A model generated the notes under the pieces. The model was not told where the DNA came from, searched no databases, and saw only the letters and a program-made list of their open reading frames with translations. A stretch of 22,515 bases of DNA from Loki-b32 sp048941605 (GTDB lineage Archaea; Asgardarchaeota; Lokiarchaeia; Sigyniarchaeales; SOKP01): positions 1 through 22,515 of the forward strand of contig JBHLNL010000042.1 in the NCBI GenBank assembly GCA_048941605.1, read 5' to 3'. Within the stretch, counting starts at the first letter, position 1, and each line of letters begins with the position of its first letter. This document shows, one piece after another, positions 1 to 7,852 of the stretch. Made by a program: the position numbers and the translations under genes.

Positions 1-869
1 TTACTATTCGCAACTAAAGCTTCTATTATTTGTGGTATAACTTCACGAGGAAAACTATGCCCCATTCCATCAATAATTAATAATTCAGCATTATGTATGG
101 TTGCTGCGATATCTCTACCTGCTTCTATAAGATTAAATGGATCTTCACTTCCATGAATAACAATTGTAGGTACTGATATTGTGCTTATATAGGGCTTAAT
201 ATTGCCAGGTACCGCCATCGCTGCTAATTGACGAGTTATTCCTTCAGGGTAATAACACCGATCATATTCTCTTGTTCTATACTCTCTTGATTGCTTCTCA
301 TCAAAAGGGAATGTACCAGTAATTAAACTATCTCGTTTAACCATTTCATCTATATATGCTTCGCGTTCAGATGGAACGGGTGCAAAGAATTGCATCATGA
401 TTTCAGGTTTTGAAGGTGGAAGCTCAGGATTTCCTGTAGTGCTCATAATTATTGTAAGAGATAGCACACGAGAAGGATGTCTATATCCTATAATTTGCGC
501 AATCATTCCTCCCATAGAAGCGCCACAAATATGTGCTTGATTAATATTCAAAGCATCCAATACACCGATGGCATCATCAGCCATATCTTCTAAAGTGTAG
601 GGAACTTTGGGTATTTCTCCATGAGTATAAGCAGCATTAATCTCCATCATATCTGGTATACCCTCATCATCAAATTTTGTAGATAAGCCAACATCTCGGT
701 TGTCGAATCTAATGACAAAGAAGCCTTTTTCAGCAAAATTTTCGCACATCTCGCTTAACCAAGCAATTAACTGACTCCCTAATCCAGCTATTAATAATAA
801 CGGTTTTGAGATCGAATCCCCAATTGTTTCATATTCAATAGCTATATTATTTATATTTGCTATTGGCAT
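1..869 (-). CDS. Alpha/beta-fold hydrolase, 3' end cut by window edge
   Basis: The frame is open from an ATG at 869 to the left edge (289 complete codons). An AAGGT Shine-Dalgarno eight bases upstream supports this start. The full alpha/beta-hydrolase triad is visible: the nucleophile elbow GASMGG, the acid in HGSEDPFN, and the histidine in GMGH about fifteen residues before the cut, so only a few C-terminal residues can be missing. The early RFDNRDVGLS segment is typical of the esterase/haloperoxidase-like branch that includes RdmC-type methyl esterases. There is no signal peptide, so it is probably cytosolic. The substrate cannot be read from the sequence. It lies 64 bases downstream of the GH1 gene on the same strand and may be co-transcribed. 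Fold assignment is secure; specificity is unknown. Confidence 0.88.
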   Translation of the reverse strand, partial: MPIANINNIAIEYETIGDSISKPLLLIAGLGSQLIAWLSEMCENFAEKGFFVIRFDNRDVGLSTKFDDEGIPDMMEINAAYTHGEIPKVPYTLEDMADDAIGVLDALNINQAHICGASMGGMIAQIIGYRHPSRVLSLTIIMSTTGNPELPPSKPEIMMQFFAPVPSEREAYIDEMVKRDSLITGTFPFDEKQSREYRTREYDRCYYPEGITRQLAAMAVPGNIKPYISTISVPTIVIHGSEDPFNLIEAGRDIAATIHNAELLIIDGMGHSFPREVIPQIIEALVANS

Positions 870-933
870 TTTGAAATACCTTATTCTTATACTAATAGAT
901 ATTTGGTAACTAAAATTAAAGCTTATGATAAAA

Positions 934-2307
934 TTAAAAATAGTAATTAAAACCATTTTTTGTTATTACATCTTGATACCAAAGTGCGCTTTTTTTCCAC
1001 ATTCTTTCTTGTGTTTCATAATTAACTCTAATTAATCCAAAACGCTTAGAGTATCCTTCTATCCACTCAAAATTGTCCAATAATGACCACACAAAATATC
1101 CTTTTAAGTTCACACCCTCATTCATGGCTCTATTAGCAGCTGCTAAATAGCGCTGGAGATAACTTAAACGATCGTCGTCTTGTACTATATTATCAATAAT
1201 AACTTCATCTTTGCAAGCCATTCCATTTTCTGTAATGTAAATAAGGGGATGGTTATAATCCCTATTTACTCGCTTTAAAAGATCGTATAACCCTTCAGGA
1301 TATACTTCTATTCCCATATCTGAGACTTCAACACCCTTTTCCGGTTTTTTTGGTAATAGTAATTTATAAAAATCTGAAGTTTTATCGATCGGTTTGTTTA
1401 AGTTTACGCGAGTACAGCCATAGTTATTTACACCCAAAAAATCTAAGGGGTTTTGTTTAAGTAATTGTAAATCATCGTCTGGAATTAAGGGAAAATCGAA
1501 ATATTTTTCAAGGAGAGTTAATGTATCTCTTGGATATTCAGCCTTGAAGACAGGATCTAGGAACCAACGATTCAAAAGACCATCGAGGATAGTGGTTGCT
1601 TCTTTATCTAATGAGGAGTCTGTTTTAGGATATATCGAATCAATATTATGTGTTATGCCAATTATTCCATCGGAATTATCTGAATCACGATATATCTCTA
1701 TTGCCTTTGCATGCGCAATATTGATTAGATGAGTCGCACGAAAACCTGCTGAAATATCTGCCTTCCCATAAAGACCCAGAAAATTGAACCATATAGCAAA
1801 AACTAATGGTTCGTTAAAAGTAATCCATTTTTTAACGCGGTCTCCATAATGGTCAAACATGAATTTCGCATAATCAACAAACGCATCTACAACCTCTCGA
1901 CTTTCCCAAGCACCTAATTTATTTAATTCAAGAGGTAGATCCCAATGATAAAGTGTAATGAATGGTTCTATATCATTTTCAATTAATTCGTTAATTAAAT
2001 TATCATAAAACTCGACACCTTTAAGATTAATCTTTCCCTTACCTTTTGGGAATATACGAGGCCATGAGACTGAAAATCGGTACGCTTGAAGGTTCATTTC
2101 TTTCATCAATTGAACATCTTCCTTATATCTGTGGTAATGATCACATGCAATATCACCTGTGTTACCATCACGTATTAGCTTCTTTGTATGACATAGGGCA
2201 TCCCAAACGCTTTCTCCCTTGCTATCTTCGTTCCAAGCTCCCTCAATCTGATAACTGGAAGTGGCAGCACCCCAAACAAATCCTTCTGGAAAATTTATAT
2301 CTCTCAT
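934..2307 (-). CDS. GH1 family beta-glycosidase (beta-glucosidase-like)
   Basis: A 457-residue protein, the usual length of a single-domain glycoside hydrolase family 1 enzyme. The family start (FPEGFVWGAATSSYQIEGAW) is at residues 6-25. The acid/base glutamate is E166 in TFNEP and the nucleophile is E360 in YITENG. Glycone-site residues Q20, H121, N165 and the NFEW stretch at 412-415 are present. By family knowledge it is a retaining exo-enzyme that removes terminal beta-linked glucose, galactose or similar sugars from small oligosaccharides or glycosides. It lacks a signal peptide, so it acts in the cytosol. The ATG at 2307 has no clear Shine-Dalgarno. A GH4 remnant at about 6.2-6.7 kb is the only other sugar-hydrolase trace here. 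Family is certain; sugar specificity is not. Confidence 0.95.
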   Translation of the reverse strand: MRDINFPEGFVWGAATSSYQIEGAWNEDSKGESVWDALCHTKKLIRDGNTGDIACDHYHRYKEDVQLMKEMNLQAYRFSVSWPRIFPKGKGKINLKGVEFYDNLINELIENDIEPFITLYHWDLPLELNKLGAWESREVVDAFVDYAKFMFDHYGDRVKKWITFNEPLVFAIWFNFLGLYGKADISAGFRATHLINIAHAKAIEIYRDSDNSDGIIGITHNIDSIYPKTDSSLDKEATTILDGLLNRWFLDPVFKAEYPRDTLTLLEKYFDFPLIPDDDLQLLKQNPLDFLGVNNYGCTRVNLNKPIDKTSDFYKLLLPKKPEKGVEVSDMGIEVYPEGLYDLLKRVNRDYNHPLIYITENGMACKDEVIIDNIVQDDDRLSYLQRYLAAANRAMNEGVNLKGYFVWSLLDNFEWIEGYSKRFGLIRVNYETQERMWKKSALWYQDVITKNGFNYYF

Positions 2308-2439
2308 TTTAATTCAACGTTTAAATTTTGATTTAAAATTAGCAGATTGTTTTAAATTTTACATTGATCTTTTATCATATATTTTGTATCTTCTACATAT
2401 AATGGTAAAAATTGCTTCATAATATTTACAGCATATATG

Positions 2440-2449
2440 GAAAAAAAAG
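2440..2449 (-). terminator. Possible T-run terminator after the CrtC-like gene
   Basis: An uninterrupted run of A on the plus strand (2441-2448) is an eight-T run on the minus strand, about 50 bases beyond the stop of the AttH/CrtC-like gene and upstream of the GH1 gene. Archaeal polymerases commonly terminate at T-rich tracts without a hairpin. The rest of 2308-2500 shows nothing else recognisable. Confidence 0.3.
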
Positions 2450-2500
2450 GAGTTTTTAATTTAAGATTTTCATTAAATAAACTCTTAGTTGGGTTTGTAT

Positions 2501-3532
2501 TTAAGAATCATTTTTTTTCTTCATCAAGTTACCGATTTGCTGAGATAAATGTAGCTCATTTCTTGCTCCACAAATTAATTCAACAAAACAATATCCAACT
2601 CTTTCATTTTTTGAGTTTATTATTTCTGCTAATAATTCAAAATAAGCAATGTTAAATTGCCCTTCTGATAGAGGTTTGAGCTTATATTTTTCTTCCTTAA
2701 TACCAGGTATTATAACATCCCAACCGAATGAGAATGTGTAATCAAAGCTTCCTCTCTTAACAAAATTTTTAGGCGTGATTTCATAATTCTGCAATCTGGT
2801 GGTCTGTCCTTGTTTGTCAATGTAAGTTCCATCCATATATGGATGCTGTGGGAAATAAAATAACATGATTTCTTCATCATCGAAAAATCGGAAAGAGAAC
2901 CATTCCCAGTGAGAAGCTCTATTTAGAAGGCGAAATGGCCCATATTGACGATCAAACCAGGATTTTCCAACAACTTCTAACTCGCGAGTTTGCCCTGACT
3001 TATCCCGAATGATTAGAGTTCCTTCAGTCGGCAAGTTTGTGTAAGAATAATATACAGTACGTTGTTTCGGATCATTTGGAAGTCCCATAGCAAGCACACC
3101 ATTATCACAATGCCAGATCGCTCCCTTTCCTTTTTGCAATACCAAGTGTAAGTCGAATTCATCTGTAGTGATTTCAAGGTTTAATTCCTTTTGTTTTTGA
3201 GATAAAATAGTATACGGTGCATATACAACTTCATCATAATTTGCTCGAATTTTCTTCCCTCTCCACAATCTGACTTCTTGCTTGAATAGGTGTGTATCAT
3301 CCTCCAAATCCGAGAGAGCCATATGTAAAATATATACCCTTTTCCCAAGTACCAATCCTTGCGCAACTGTGTATTGGTATGAATAAAGATGATTAGGGTT
3401 TTGTTTGTCTGATAAGTATCCAGTAATGTACCACCATCCTGAAGCTTTCTTATGTGGTGGCCATTCTTCGTCAAATGTACCATGATTTCTTTCCCGGTAC
3501 TCGATTGTTATATTTTTTTGTCTTATTATCAT
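2501..3532 (-). CDS. AttH/CrtC-like lipocalin-fold protein (carotenoid hydratase-like family)
   Basis: About 343 residues from the ATG at 3532; a TTG at 3541 would add three. I prefer the ATG. Near the N terminus WWYITGYL and then HMALSDLE match the paired signatures of the AttH/CrtC superfamily (two lipocalin-like barrels; members include carotenoid 1,2-hydratase, hydroxyneurosporene synthase and secreted AttH proteins). Further tryptophan/aromatic-rich strands (SWFDRQYGPF, HWEWFSFRF) are also typical. No signal peptide or membrane segment is visible. It is the last gene of a tight minus-strand cassette, 45 bases after a phytoene-desaturase-like oxidoreductase. That CrtI-like/CrtC-like pairing suggests action on a desaturated isoprenoid or other lipid, which is inference. 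The superfamily is fairly secure; hydratase activity is not shown. Confidence 0.72.
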   Translation of the reverse strand: MIIRQKNITIEYRERNHGTFDEEWPPHKKASGWWYITGYLSDKQNPNHLYSYQYTVAQGLVLGKRVYILHMALSDLEDDTHLFKQEVRLWRGKKIRANYDEVVYAPYTILSQKQKELNLEITTDEFDLHLVLQKGKGAIWHCDNGVLAMGLPNDPKQRTVYYSYTNLPTEGTLIIRDKSGQTRELEVVGKSWFDRQYGPFRLLNRASHWEWFSFRFFDDEEIMLFYFPQHPYMDGTYIDKQGQTTRLQNYEITPKNFVKRGSFDYTFSFGWDVIIPGIKEEKYKLKPLSEGQFNIAYFELLAEIINSKNERVGYCFVELICGARNELHLSQQIGNLMKKKNDS

Positions 3533-3577
3533 TTTTCTCAAACTTTTTTACTTTTTTTTTTAAAATTCCTTCCTTAT

Positions 3578-5047
3578 TTATTTCGTGTCTATATACTCAA
3601 GAACGAGTTTCATTACATTCAATGCAGAATCTAGAGCCTGATGAGTGCCCAATCCAGAACCTCCCGCATCGCAACCAACATGAAACAATCCTTTGATGGG
3701 AGAGTCGCCCTTTGGTTGTTTATCACCAGTCTGTCCTACGGTTAAGCTCAAACCATATGATTCACCTCCCTGGCTTGGCAAGATGGAATCGGTTCCAACT
3801 GAAGGAACTTGTTTTGGTCCAAATGTTTCTGCCTTTTCAATATGGTTAAACAGATCTGGTTGTATTTTCTTTACCTTTCGCTCGATGTATTCCAAGTATG
3901 GTTCTATATCTATCTCTGGATCAGCGAAACAAGACATACACGCGTAAACTAATTGTTTTCCCTTTGGAGCAAGTCCGGGATAAACCGAAGTTGTCCCTAA
4001 GTAAATATATGACTTCTCTGGTTTGTTTTTCCCTTTAGCCATTTCGATGAATTCAGAATATTTGGCAACACAACCCTCTGGATATAGGACATAAGTTGGA
4101 TATTTCAGTATAGGTTTATTCAAGAACCATCGGAATCCAACACATGCTAAGTTATGTTCCAAATTTTTGATCCAATCAATATAATCTTCGGAAAAATGAG
4201 GCTCATCGACGAGTTTTAGGACAGTCTGCCGTATTCCAGCATTACTTATAACAATTGGAGAAGAATATACATTTCCATTCTTGGTTGTTATACCTGTTAC
4301 CTTTCCATTTCCATCCACATTTATTTTATCAACACGCGTATTAAATAACACATCTCCTCCGAAGTCTTGTACAGCCTTAGTGAAAACTTCAAAAACATAA
4401 CCGATACCATTCTTGTAATATCTCCCACCACCGTTCTTCATCACCTCTTGAAAGAGTTTTATCATTTCTGCTGCACTGCTTTTATCAGAGGTGATTTCAA
4501 AAGCACCCTCGCCAAATGACGCTAATAAATAGGTATATAATCCTTTTGGCATTTTAAACTGATTCATAAAATCCATGCTTGTAGTGTTGTACAATTTGTC
4601 AATCTTGTTTTTGGGCATTCTCGCGAGTTTAGTTAAAATTTTGAATGATTGAAAAATCTCTTTCAAATTCCATAACCGAACACCAAATGTTTTCAACATT
4701 TTAAAAATGTTTGTGCCCATTACCCATTTCCTGATATTACCATCAGGTTCCTCGTAAAGGATGAGCCCAACAGGATCAGGATATAGAACTTCTACCTCAT
4801 CCTCCTTTCCAATCTCCTTAAGTATCCGTTCAAAATGGGAATTTTTTTGTGGAACCCCATTAATTGGAAACAATTCATAGTGAAATCCACCTTTATGAAT
4901 TGTCATCATCCTTCCGCCTGCTCGGGGATTCTTGTCTACAATTAACACTTTATATCCTCTTTTAGCTAATAATGCACCAATAGCACTTCCACCCGGACCT
5001 GCACCAACTACAATGATATCATAATTATGGGCTTTTTCTTTTATCAT
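3578..5047 (-). CDS. FAD-dependent oxidoreductase, phytoene desaturase/carotenoid isomerase-like
   Basis: A 489-residue protein beginning with a Rossmann FAD-binding motif, GAGPGG at 15-20, followed by the adenosine-ribose-binding acid D38 and NPRAGGRMMT, the layout of the CrtI/CrtISO/retinol saturase group. The C-terminal flavin motif GLFHVGCDAGGSGLG begins near residue 453, followed by a helix with HQALDSALN. Length matches the family. Such enzymes desaturate, saturate or isomerise isoprenoid chains, but relatives act on other lipids, so the substrate is open. ATG at 5047 is preceded by GGAAGG. It sits 48 bases after an SDR and 45 bases before a CrtC-like gene, all on the minus strand, most likely one transcript. 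No phytoene synthase is in the window. Confidence 0.85.
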   Translation of the reverse strand: MIKEKAHNYDIIVVGAGPGGSAIGALLAKRGYKVLIVDKNPRAGGRMMTIHKGGFHYELFPINGVPQKNSHFERILKEIGKEDEVEVLYPDPVGLILYEEPDGNIRKWVMGTNIFKMLKTFGVRLWNLKEIFQSFKILTKLARMPKNKIDKLYNTTSMDFMNQFKMPKGLYTYLLASFGEGAFEITSDKSSAAEMIKLFQEVMKNGGGRYYKNGIGYVFEVFTKAVQDFGGDVLFNTRVDKINVDGNGKVTGITTKNGNVYSSPIVISNAGIRQTVLKLVDEPHFSEDYIDWIKNLEHNLACVGFRWFLNKPILKYPTYVLYPEGCVAKYSEFIEMAKGKNKPEKSYIYLGTTSVYPGLAPKGKQLVYACMSCFADPEIDIEPYLEYIERKVKKIQPDLFNHIEKAETFGPKQVPSVGTDSILPSQGGESYGLSLTVGQTGDKQPKGDSPIKGLFHVGCDAGGSGLGTHQALDSALNVMKLVLEYIDTK

Positions 5048-5095
5048 AGCAAACCTTCCAAGTTTGATTTTCTTAATCTATTTATCAATCCATGA

Positions 5096-6064
5096 TTATT
5101 TTGATTTAGAATAAGGAGACATTCTAAGCAAGGCTAACTTCGCAAGAGGGGAGATGATTTTAATACCTAATCTTCTCATTCGGAAGTCATGCTTCATTCT
5201 GTCAACATATTGCTGAAATGTTATAGTTTGGAATTGAAGGACTTCTTGGGACTTCTTAGTGTCCATCCAATCAATATAAAACCAATCTTCCTTTTTTTTT
5301 GCAACTTTAAATGCTCTTTCTGGAAGCATTTTTAGCCCAAAAGCATCGAAGAATCCAATTAAAAAATCTTTTTCTAAAAGTTGACAATCCTTACCGCCCC
5401 CAATAAGAAATATCTTGTTAACATCATCAGTAGTTACGGCATTTGCAAAAGCAATTCCACAATCATTTGAGGAAACAAATTCAATGCGTTGGTCAAGTGG
5501 CATCTCGAATAAGAGAGTGTCAAATTTGCGAGGAATTTTTTCAACAGATACGGCTGCTAGTCGTAAGATCAACCATGGTAATCCACTTTCTTTTATCATC
5601 TTTTCACATTCAACTTTTGTGCGTGAATAGTTGTCAGAAGGATTTAATGGACTATCTGATTTCACGGGAGGCTCTAAATGAATTGTTATTCCATGCACAC
5701 TCGCAGAACTTGCTAATATAAATCTTGGTTTATTTGGTAATGTATTTGCTATATCTATTAGATTTCTAGTTCCTTCAACATTTACTCTCTGGGCTAACTC
5801 TGGATTTTTTTCGCTTAAAGGTGGGATAATTGCAGCAAGATGAATGATGCACTTAATTCCCTTAACTGCTTTATTCAAATCCCTTAGATTAAGAATATTG
5901 CCCCAGATCATATTAAATTGTAGCTTTTTTGACAATTTAGCATATATTTTTTTATTAAGCGAATTTGGTAAATCAAAACAAGTCACATCGTGCTCACGGG
6001 TTATTAGTTGCTTCAAGGTATTTTGACCTACATTACCAAATGCACCAGTTAATAAAACTTTCAA
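5096..6064 (-). CDS. NAD(P)-dependent epimerase/dehydratase (extended SDR)
   Basis: About 322 residues. The N terminus carries the extended-SDR nucleotide motif LLTGAFGNVGQ (GxxGxxG), then IHLAAIIPP, a serine in LASSASVHG, and the catalytic pair YSRTK (YxxxK). I chose the TTG at 6064 because AGGTG lies nine bases upstream and the product then starts MKVLLTG, the normal SDR beginning; a GTG at 6076 would add four residues. The family oxidises, reduces or epimerises sugars, sterols and other alcohols; 3-beta-hydroxysteroid dehydrogenase-like members share this layout. As first gene of the cassette with a desaturase-like and a CrtC-like enzyme it may oxidise or reduce the same lipid intermediate (inference). 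The C terminus ends in a basic, hydrophobic stretch that could lie on a membrane. Confidence 0.88.
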   Translation of the reverse strand: MKVLLTGAFGNVGQNTLKQLITREHDVTCFDLPNSLNKKIYAKLSKKLQFNMIWGNILNLRDLNKAVKGIKCIIHLAAIIPPLSEKNPELAQRVNVEGTRNLIDIANTLPNKPRFILASSASVHGITIHLEPPVKSDSPLNPSDNYSRTKVECEKMIKESGLPWLILRLAAVSVEKIPRKFDTLLFEMPLDQRIEFVSSNDCGIAFANAVTTDDVNKIFLIGGGKDCQLLEKDFLIGFFDAFGLKMLPERAFKVAKKKEDWFYIDWMDTKKSQEVLQFQTITFQQYVDRMKHDFRMRRLGIKIISPLAKLALLRMSPYSKSK

Positions 6065-6103
6065 TTTGATTAACACCTGTTTTTTTAAATAAATCTGATT
6101 CTG

Positions 6104-6116
6104 AGTATATATAAGT
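6104..6116 (-). promoter_or_regulatory. TATA-box-like element for the SDR/desaturase/CrtC-like cassette
   Basis: The minus strand reads CTTATATATACTC here, 40-52 bases upstream of the TTG at 6064. Initiation about 25 bases downstream would leave a short leader holding the AGGTG ribosome site. The flanking 6117-6240 is extremely AT-rich and holds no gene. Confidence 0.4.
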
Positions 6117-6246
6117 ATCCGATATATCTATAAGTTATATATACAAATTTTGATATATAAATTATTGCATTCCAAAAACAATATCAATGAATGTTATAAA
6201 TTAGCAGATTCCTTCCCAATACAAATTAATTAATAATTTGTACTAA

Positions 6247-6681
6247 TTACAATATTACTCCTTTTATTTCCAGCTCTCCAAGAGAATACAATACTTTGCC
6301 TTGAAGATACTGATGCATATCATTAATGCTATGGAAACCAACGAACCTTTCGGATTTAATGGAAATGTGATTAATAAAGAAGGAAGTTTGATTACAAATC
6401 TCCCTAAGGATTGTTGTGTAGAAGTCCCTGTTTTTATTGATAGTCATGGGTTACGTCCTTGAGGAGGAATTGTCTTACCAACTGTATGTCAAGCATTGTG
6501 TACTTCAAATATTATGGTACAAAAAGCAGCAGTTGAAGGGGTCCTTAAAATGGATCGAGAGAAGATTTATCATGCAATATTGCTTGATCCAAATACAGCT
6601 TATGTTTGTTCAACGACGCAAATCCGTGAAATGGTTGAAGAGATGTTCGAAGCAGAAGCTAAGTGGATCCCGAAGTTCTAA
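6247..6681 (+). pseudogene. Decayed C-terminal part of a GH4 glycosidase (alpha-glucosidase/galactosidase-like)
   Basis: Read in one frame (codons at 6301, 6304 and so on) this translates to a recognisable C-terminal third of glycoside hydrolase family 4: IINAMETNEPFGFNGNVIN, then LITNLPKDCCVEVPVFID, then after a break REKIYHAILLDPNTA and a typical tail EMVEEMFEAEAKWIPKF before a TAA at 6679. A TGA at 6460 interrupts it exactly where family members read a PxxVGDLP-like loop. The first two thirds, including the NAD-binding domain and catalytic metal site, are absent; a TAA at 6244 closes the frame upstream. GH4 enzymes use NAD and a metal to cleave alpha- or beta-glycosides. This copy cannot be functional. 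Apparent open frames on either strand over this interval are by-products of the remnant. The 5' boundary is approximate. Confidence 0.8.
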
Positions 6682-6682
6682 T

Positions 6683-6692
6683 AAATTATATA
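6683..6692 (+). promoter_or_regulatory. TATA-box-like element for the ABM-like gene
   Basis: AAATTATATA lies just after the GH4 remnant's stop, 25-34 bases before the ATG at 6717. With archaeal spacing the transcript would begin at or next to the ATG. No Shine-Dalgarno is present, so a leaderless mRNA is likely. Confidence 0.4.
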
Positions 6693-6716
6693 TCATAATA
6701 CATATTTTTTTGACAT

Positions 6717-7040
6717 ATGATAACAAGAATCTGGCATGGTTGGACCTCATTTGAAAATGCTGATACTTATGAAGCCTTATTGAAAAATGAAATTTTTCCA
6801 TCAATTGCAAATAGAAACATAAAAGGATATAGAAAAATAAGTCTTTTAAGGCGTCCACTGAAAAATGAAGTGGAATTTATTACAATAATGATATTTGATA
6901 ATCTAAGTGCTGTGAAAGAATTTGCAGGGGAGGACCATGAAAAATCCTATGTTCCTCAAAAAGCACAAAAGTTACTTTTAAGACATGACAATAAATCGCA
7001 ACATTATGACATAGTTAAGGAATACAATTATAGTTTATGA
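6717..7040 (+). CDS. Small ABM-fold (antibiotic biosynthesis monooxygenase-like) protein
   Basis: A 107-residue single-domain protein. The layout ITRIWHGWTSFENADTYEAL, then IKGYRKISLLRR, then VEFITIMIFDNLSAVKEFAGED fits the dimeric alpha/beta barrel of the ABM/DUF4937-type group: strand, helix containing the 'YE' pair, a 'GY' turn, a strand ending in FD and a helix starting with 'AV'. Such proteins range from heme-degrading or quinol monooxygenases to uncharacterised stress proteins, and no cofactor residues allow a choice. The start is the ATG at 6717. It is the only intact plus-strand gene in the left half and converges with the ABC operon, whose last stop is 19 bases beyond its own. Confidence 0.72.
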   Translation: MITRIWHGWTSFENADTYEALLKNEIFPSIANRNIKGYRKISLLRRPLKNEVEFITIMIFDNLSAVKEFAGEDHEKSYVPQKAQKLLLRHDNKSQHYDIVKEYNYSL

Positions 7041-7059
7041 AATGTAAAAATCAAGAGAT

Positions 7060-7836
7060 TTAATTGCCCGTGAGTACGGTTTCAATAATTTTTCCGTCTC
7101 GCATTTTTAACATTCTTTCAGCAAGAGCACCAACCATAGGATCGTGAGTAACCATTAAGATAGTCTGATTAAGTTCTAAATTAAGTTCTCTTAATAATTT
7201 AATTATTTCCATACCCATTTTAGTGTCAAGTTCACCAGTAGGCTCATCAGCTATTAAGATGGAAGGTTCATTGCATAATGCTCGTGCTATTGCGACTCTT
7301 TGTTGTTCCCCTCCTGAAAGTTCGGATGGAAGATGATCTTTTTTTTCACTTAAGCCTACAAGATCGAGAAATTTATTAACGTTTCTTTCAATCTCATGTT
7401 TTTTTCTACCTGCAAACAGCATTGGGAGCTCTACATTTTCATAAGCTGAAAGAACTGGGACTAGATTATAAAACTGAAAAATAAAACCAATTTCTTTAAG
7501 TCGTAAATTAGTTCGCTGTTCATCATTCATGTGTGCAACATTTGTTCTATTTATATATACAGTACCACTCGTAGGATTATCAAGGGCTCCAATCATATTC
7601 AAAAGGGTAGTTTTTCCAGAACCTGATGGACCCATGACGGATACAAATTCTCCTCTCTTAACATCTATACTCACACCATTCAAGGCTCTGATTTCAATTC
7701 CTTCAGTAATATTATAGATTTTGGTTAGATTGAATGTTTGGATCATTGTAGTAGGATTTATTAATTCATAGTCTTTTACTTCATTAATTACTGAATTTAA
7801 AAAGTGAATTTCTTTCTTCTTTTTAGTTTTCCTCAT
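7060..7836 (-). CDS. ABC transporter ATP-binding protein (LolD/MacB/FtsE type), second of pair
   Basis: A 258-residue complete nucleotide-binding subunit: Walker A GPSGSGKT at 69-76, Q-loop Q121, signature LSGGEQQR at 173-180, Walker B ILIADE at 193-198, D-loop ELD and switch histidine H231. It looks catalytically competent. Q-loop context FQFYNLVPVLSAYENVELP is typical of ATPases serving FtsX/MacB-type permeases, which drive conformational change for lipoprotein, peptide or lipid extraction rather than ordinary transport. A basic stretch precedes the domain (residues 2-9 RKTKKKKE). ATG at 7836 has GGAG upstream. It is the last gene of the operon, 16 bases after its paralogue; the two are clearly related but diverged, especially at their N and C termini, so a heterodimer is plausible. 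Confidence 0.95.
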   Translation of the reverse strand: MRKTKKKKEIHFLNSVINEVKDYELINPTTMIQTFNLTKIYNITEGIEIRALNGVSIDVKRGEFVSVMGPSGSGKTTLLNMIGALDNPTSGTVYINRTNVAHMNDEQRTNLRLKEIGFIFQFYNLVPVLSAYENVELPMLFAGRKKHEIERNVNKFLDLVGLSEKKDHLPSELSGGEQQRVAIARALCNEPSILIADEPTGELDTKMGMEIIKLLRELNLELNQTILMVTHDPMVGALAERMLKMRDGKIIETVLTGN

Positions 7837-7852
7837 TTTTTAACTCTCCGAT

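Noticed and set aside
2437..2655. Plus-strand open frame of 72 codons
   Set aside because: It overlaps the end of the CrtC-like gene in antisense and is a phenylalanine/leucine-rich by-product of AT-rich coding sequence; no ribosome site.
2501..6076. A full carotenoid biosynthesis cluster
   Set aside because: Phytoene synthase, cyclase and other committed carotenoid genes are absent, so only an isoprenoid- or lipid-modifying cassette is proposed.
6247..6447. Minus-strand open frame of 66 codons
   Set aside because: It lies antisense to the GH4 remnant, whose plus-strand translation matches a known family; this frame has no family features.
6460..6462. TGA in the GH4 frame read as selenocysteine or other recoding
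   Set aside because: The remnant lacks the whole catalytic N-terminal domain, no hairpin of the selenocysteine type is apparent nearby, and decay explains the stop more simply.
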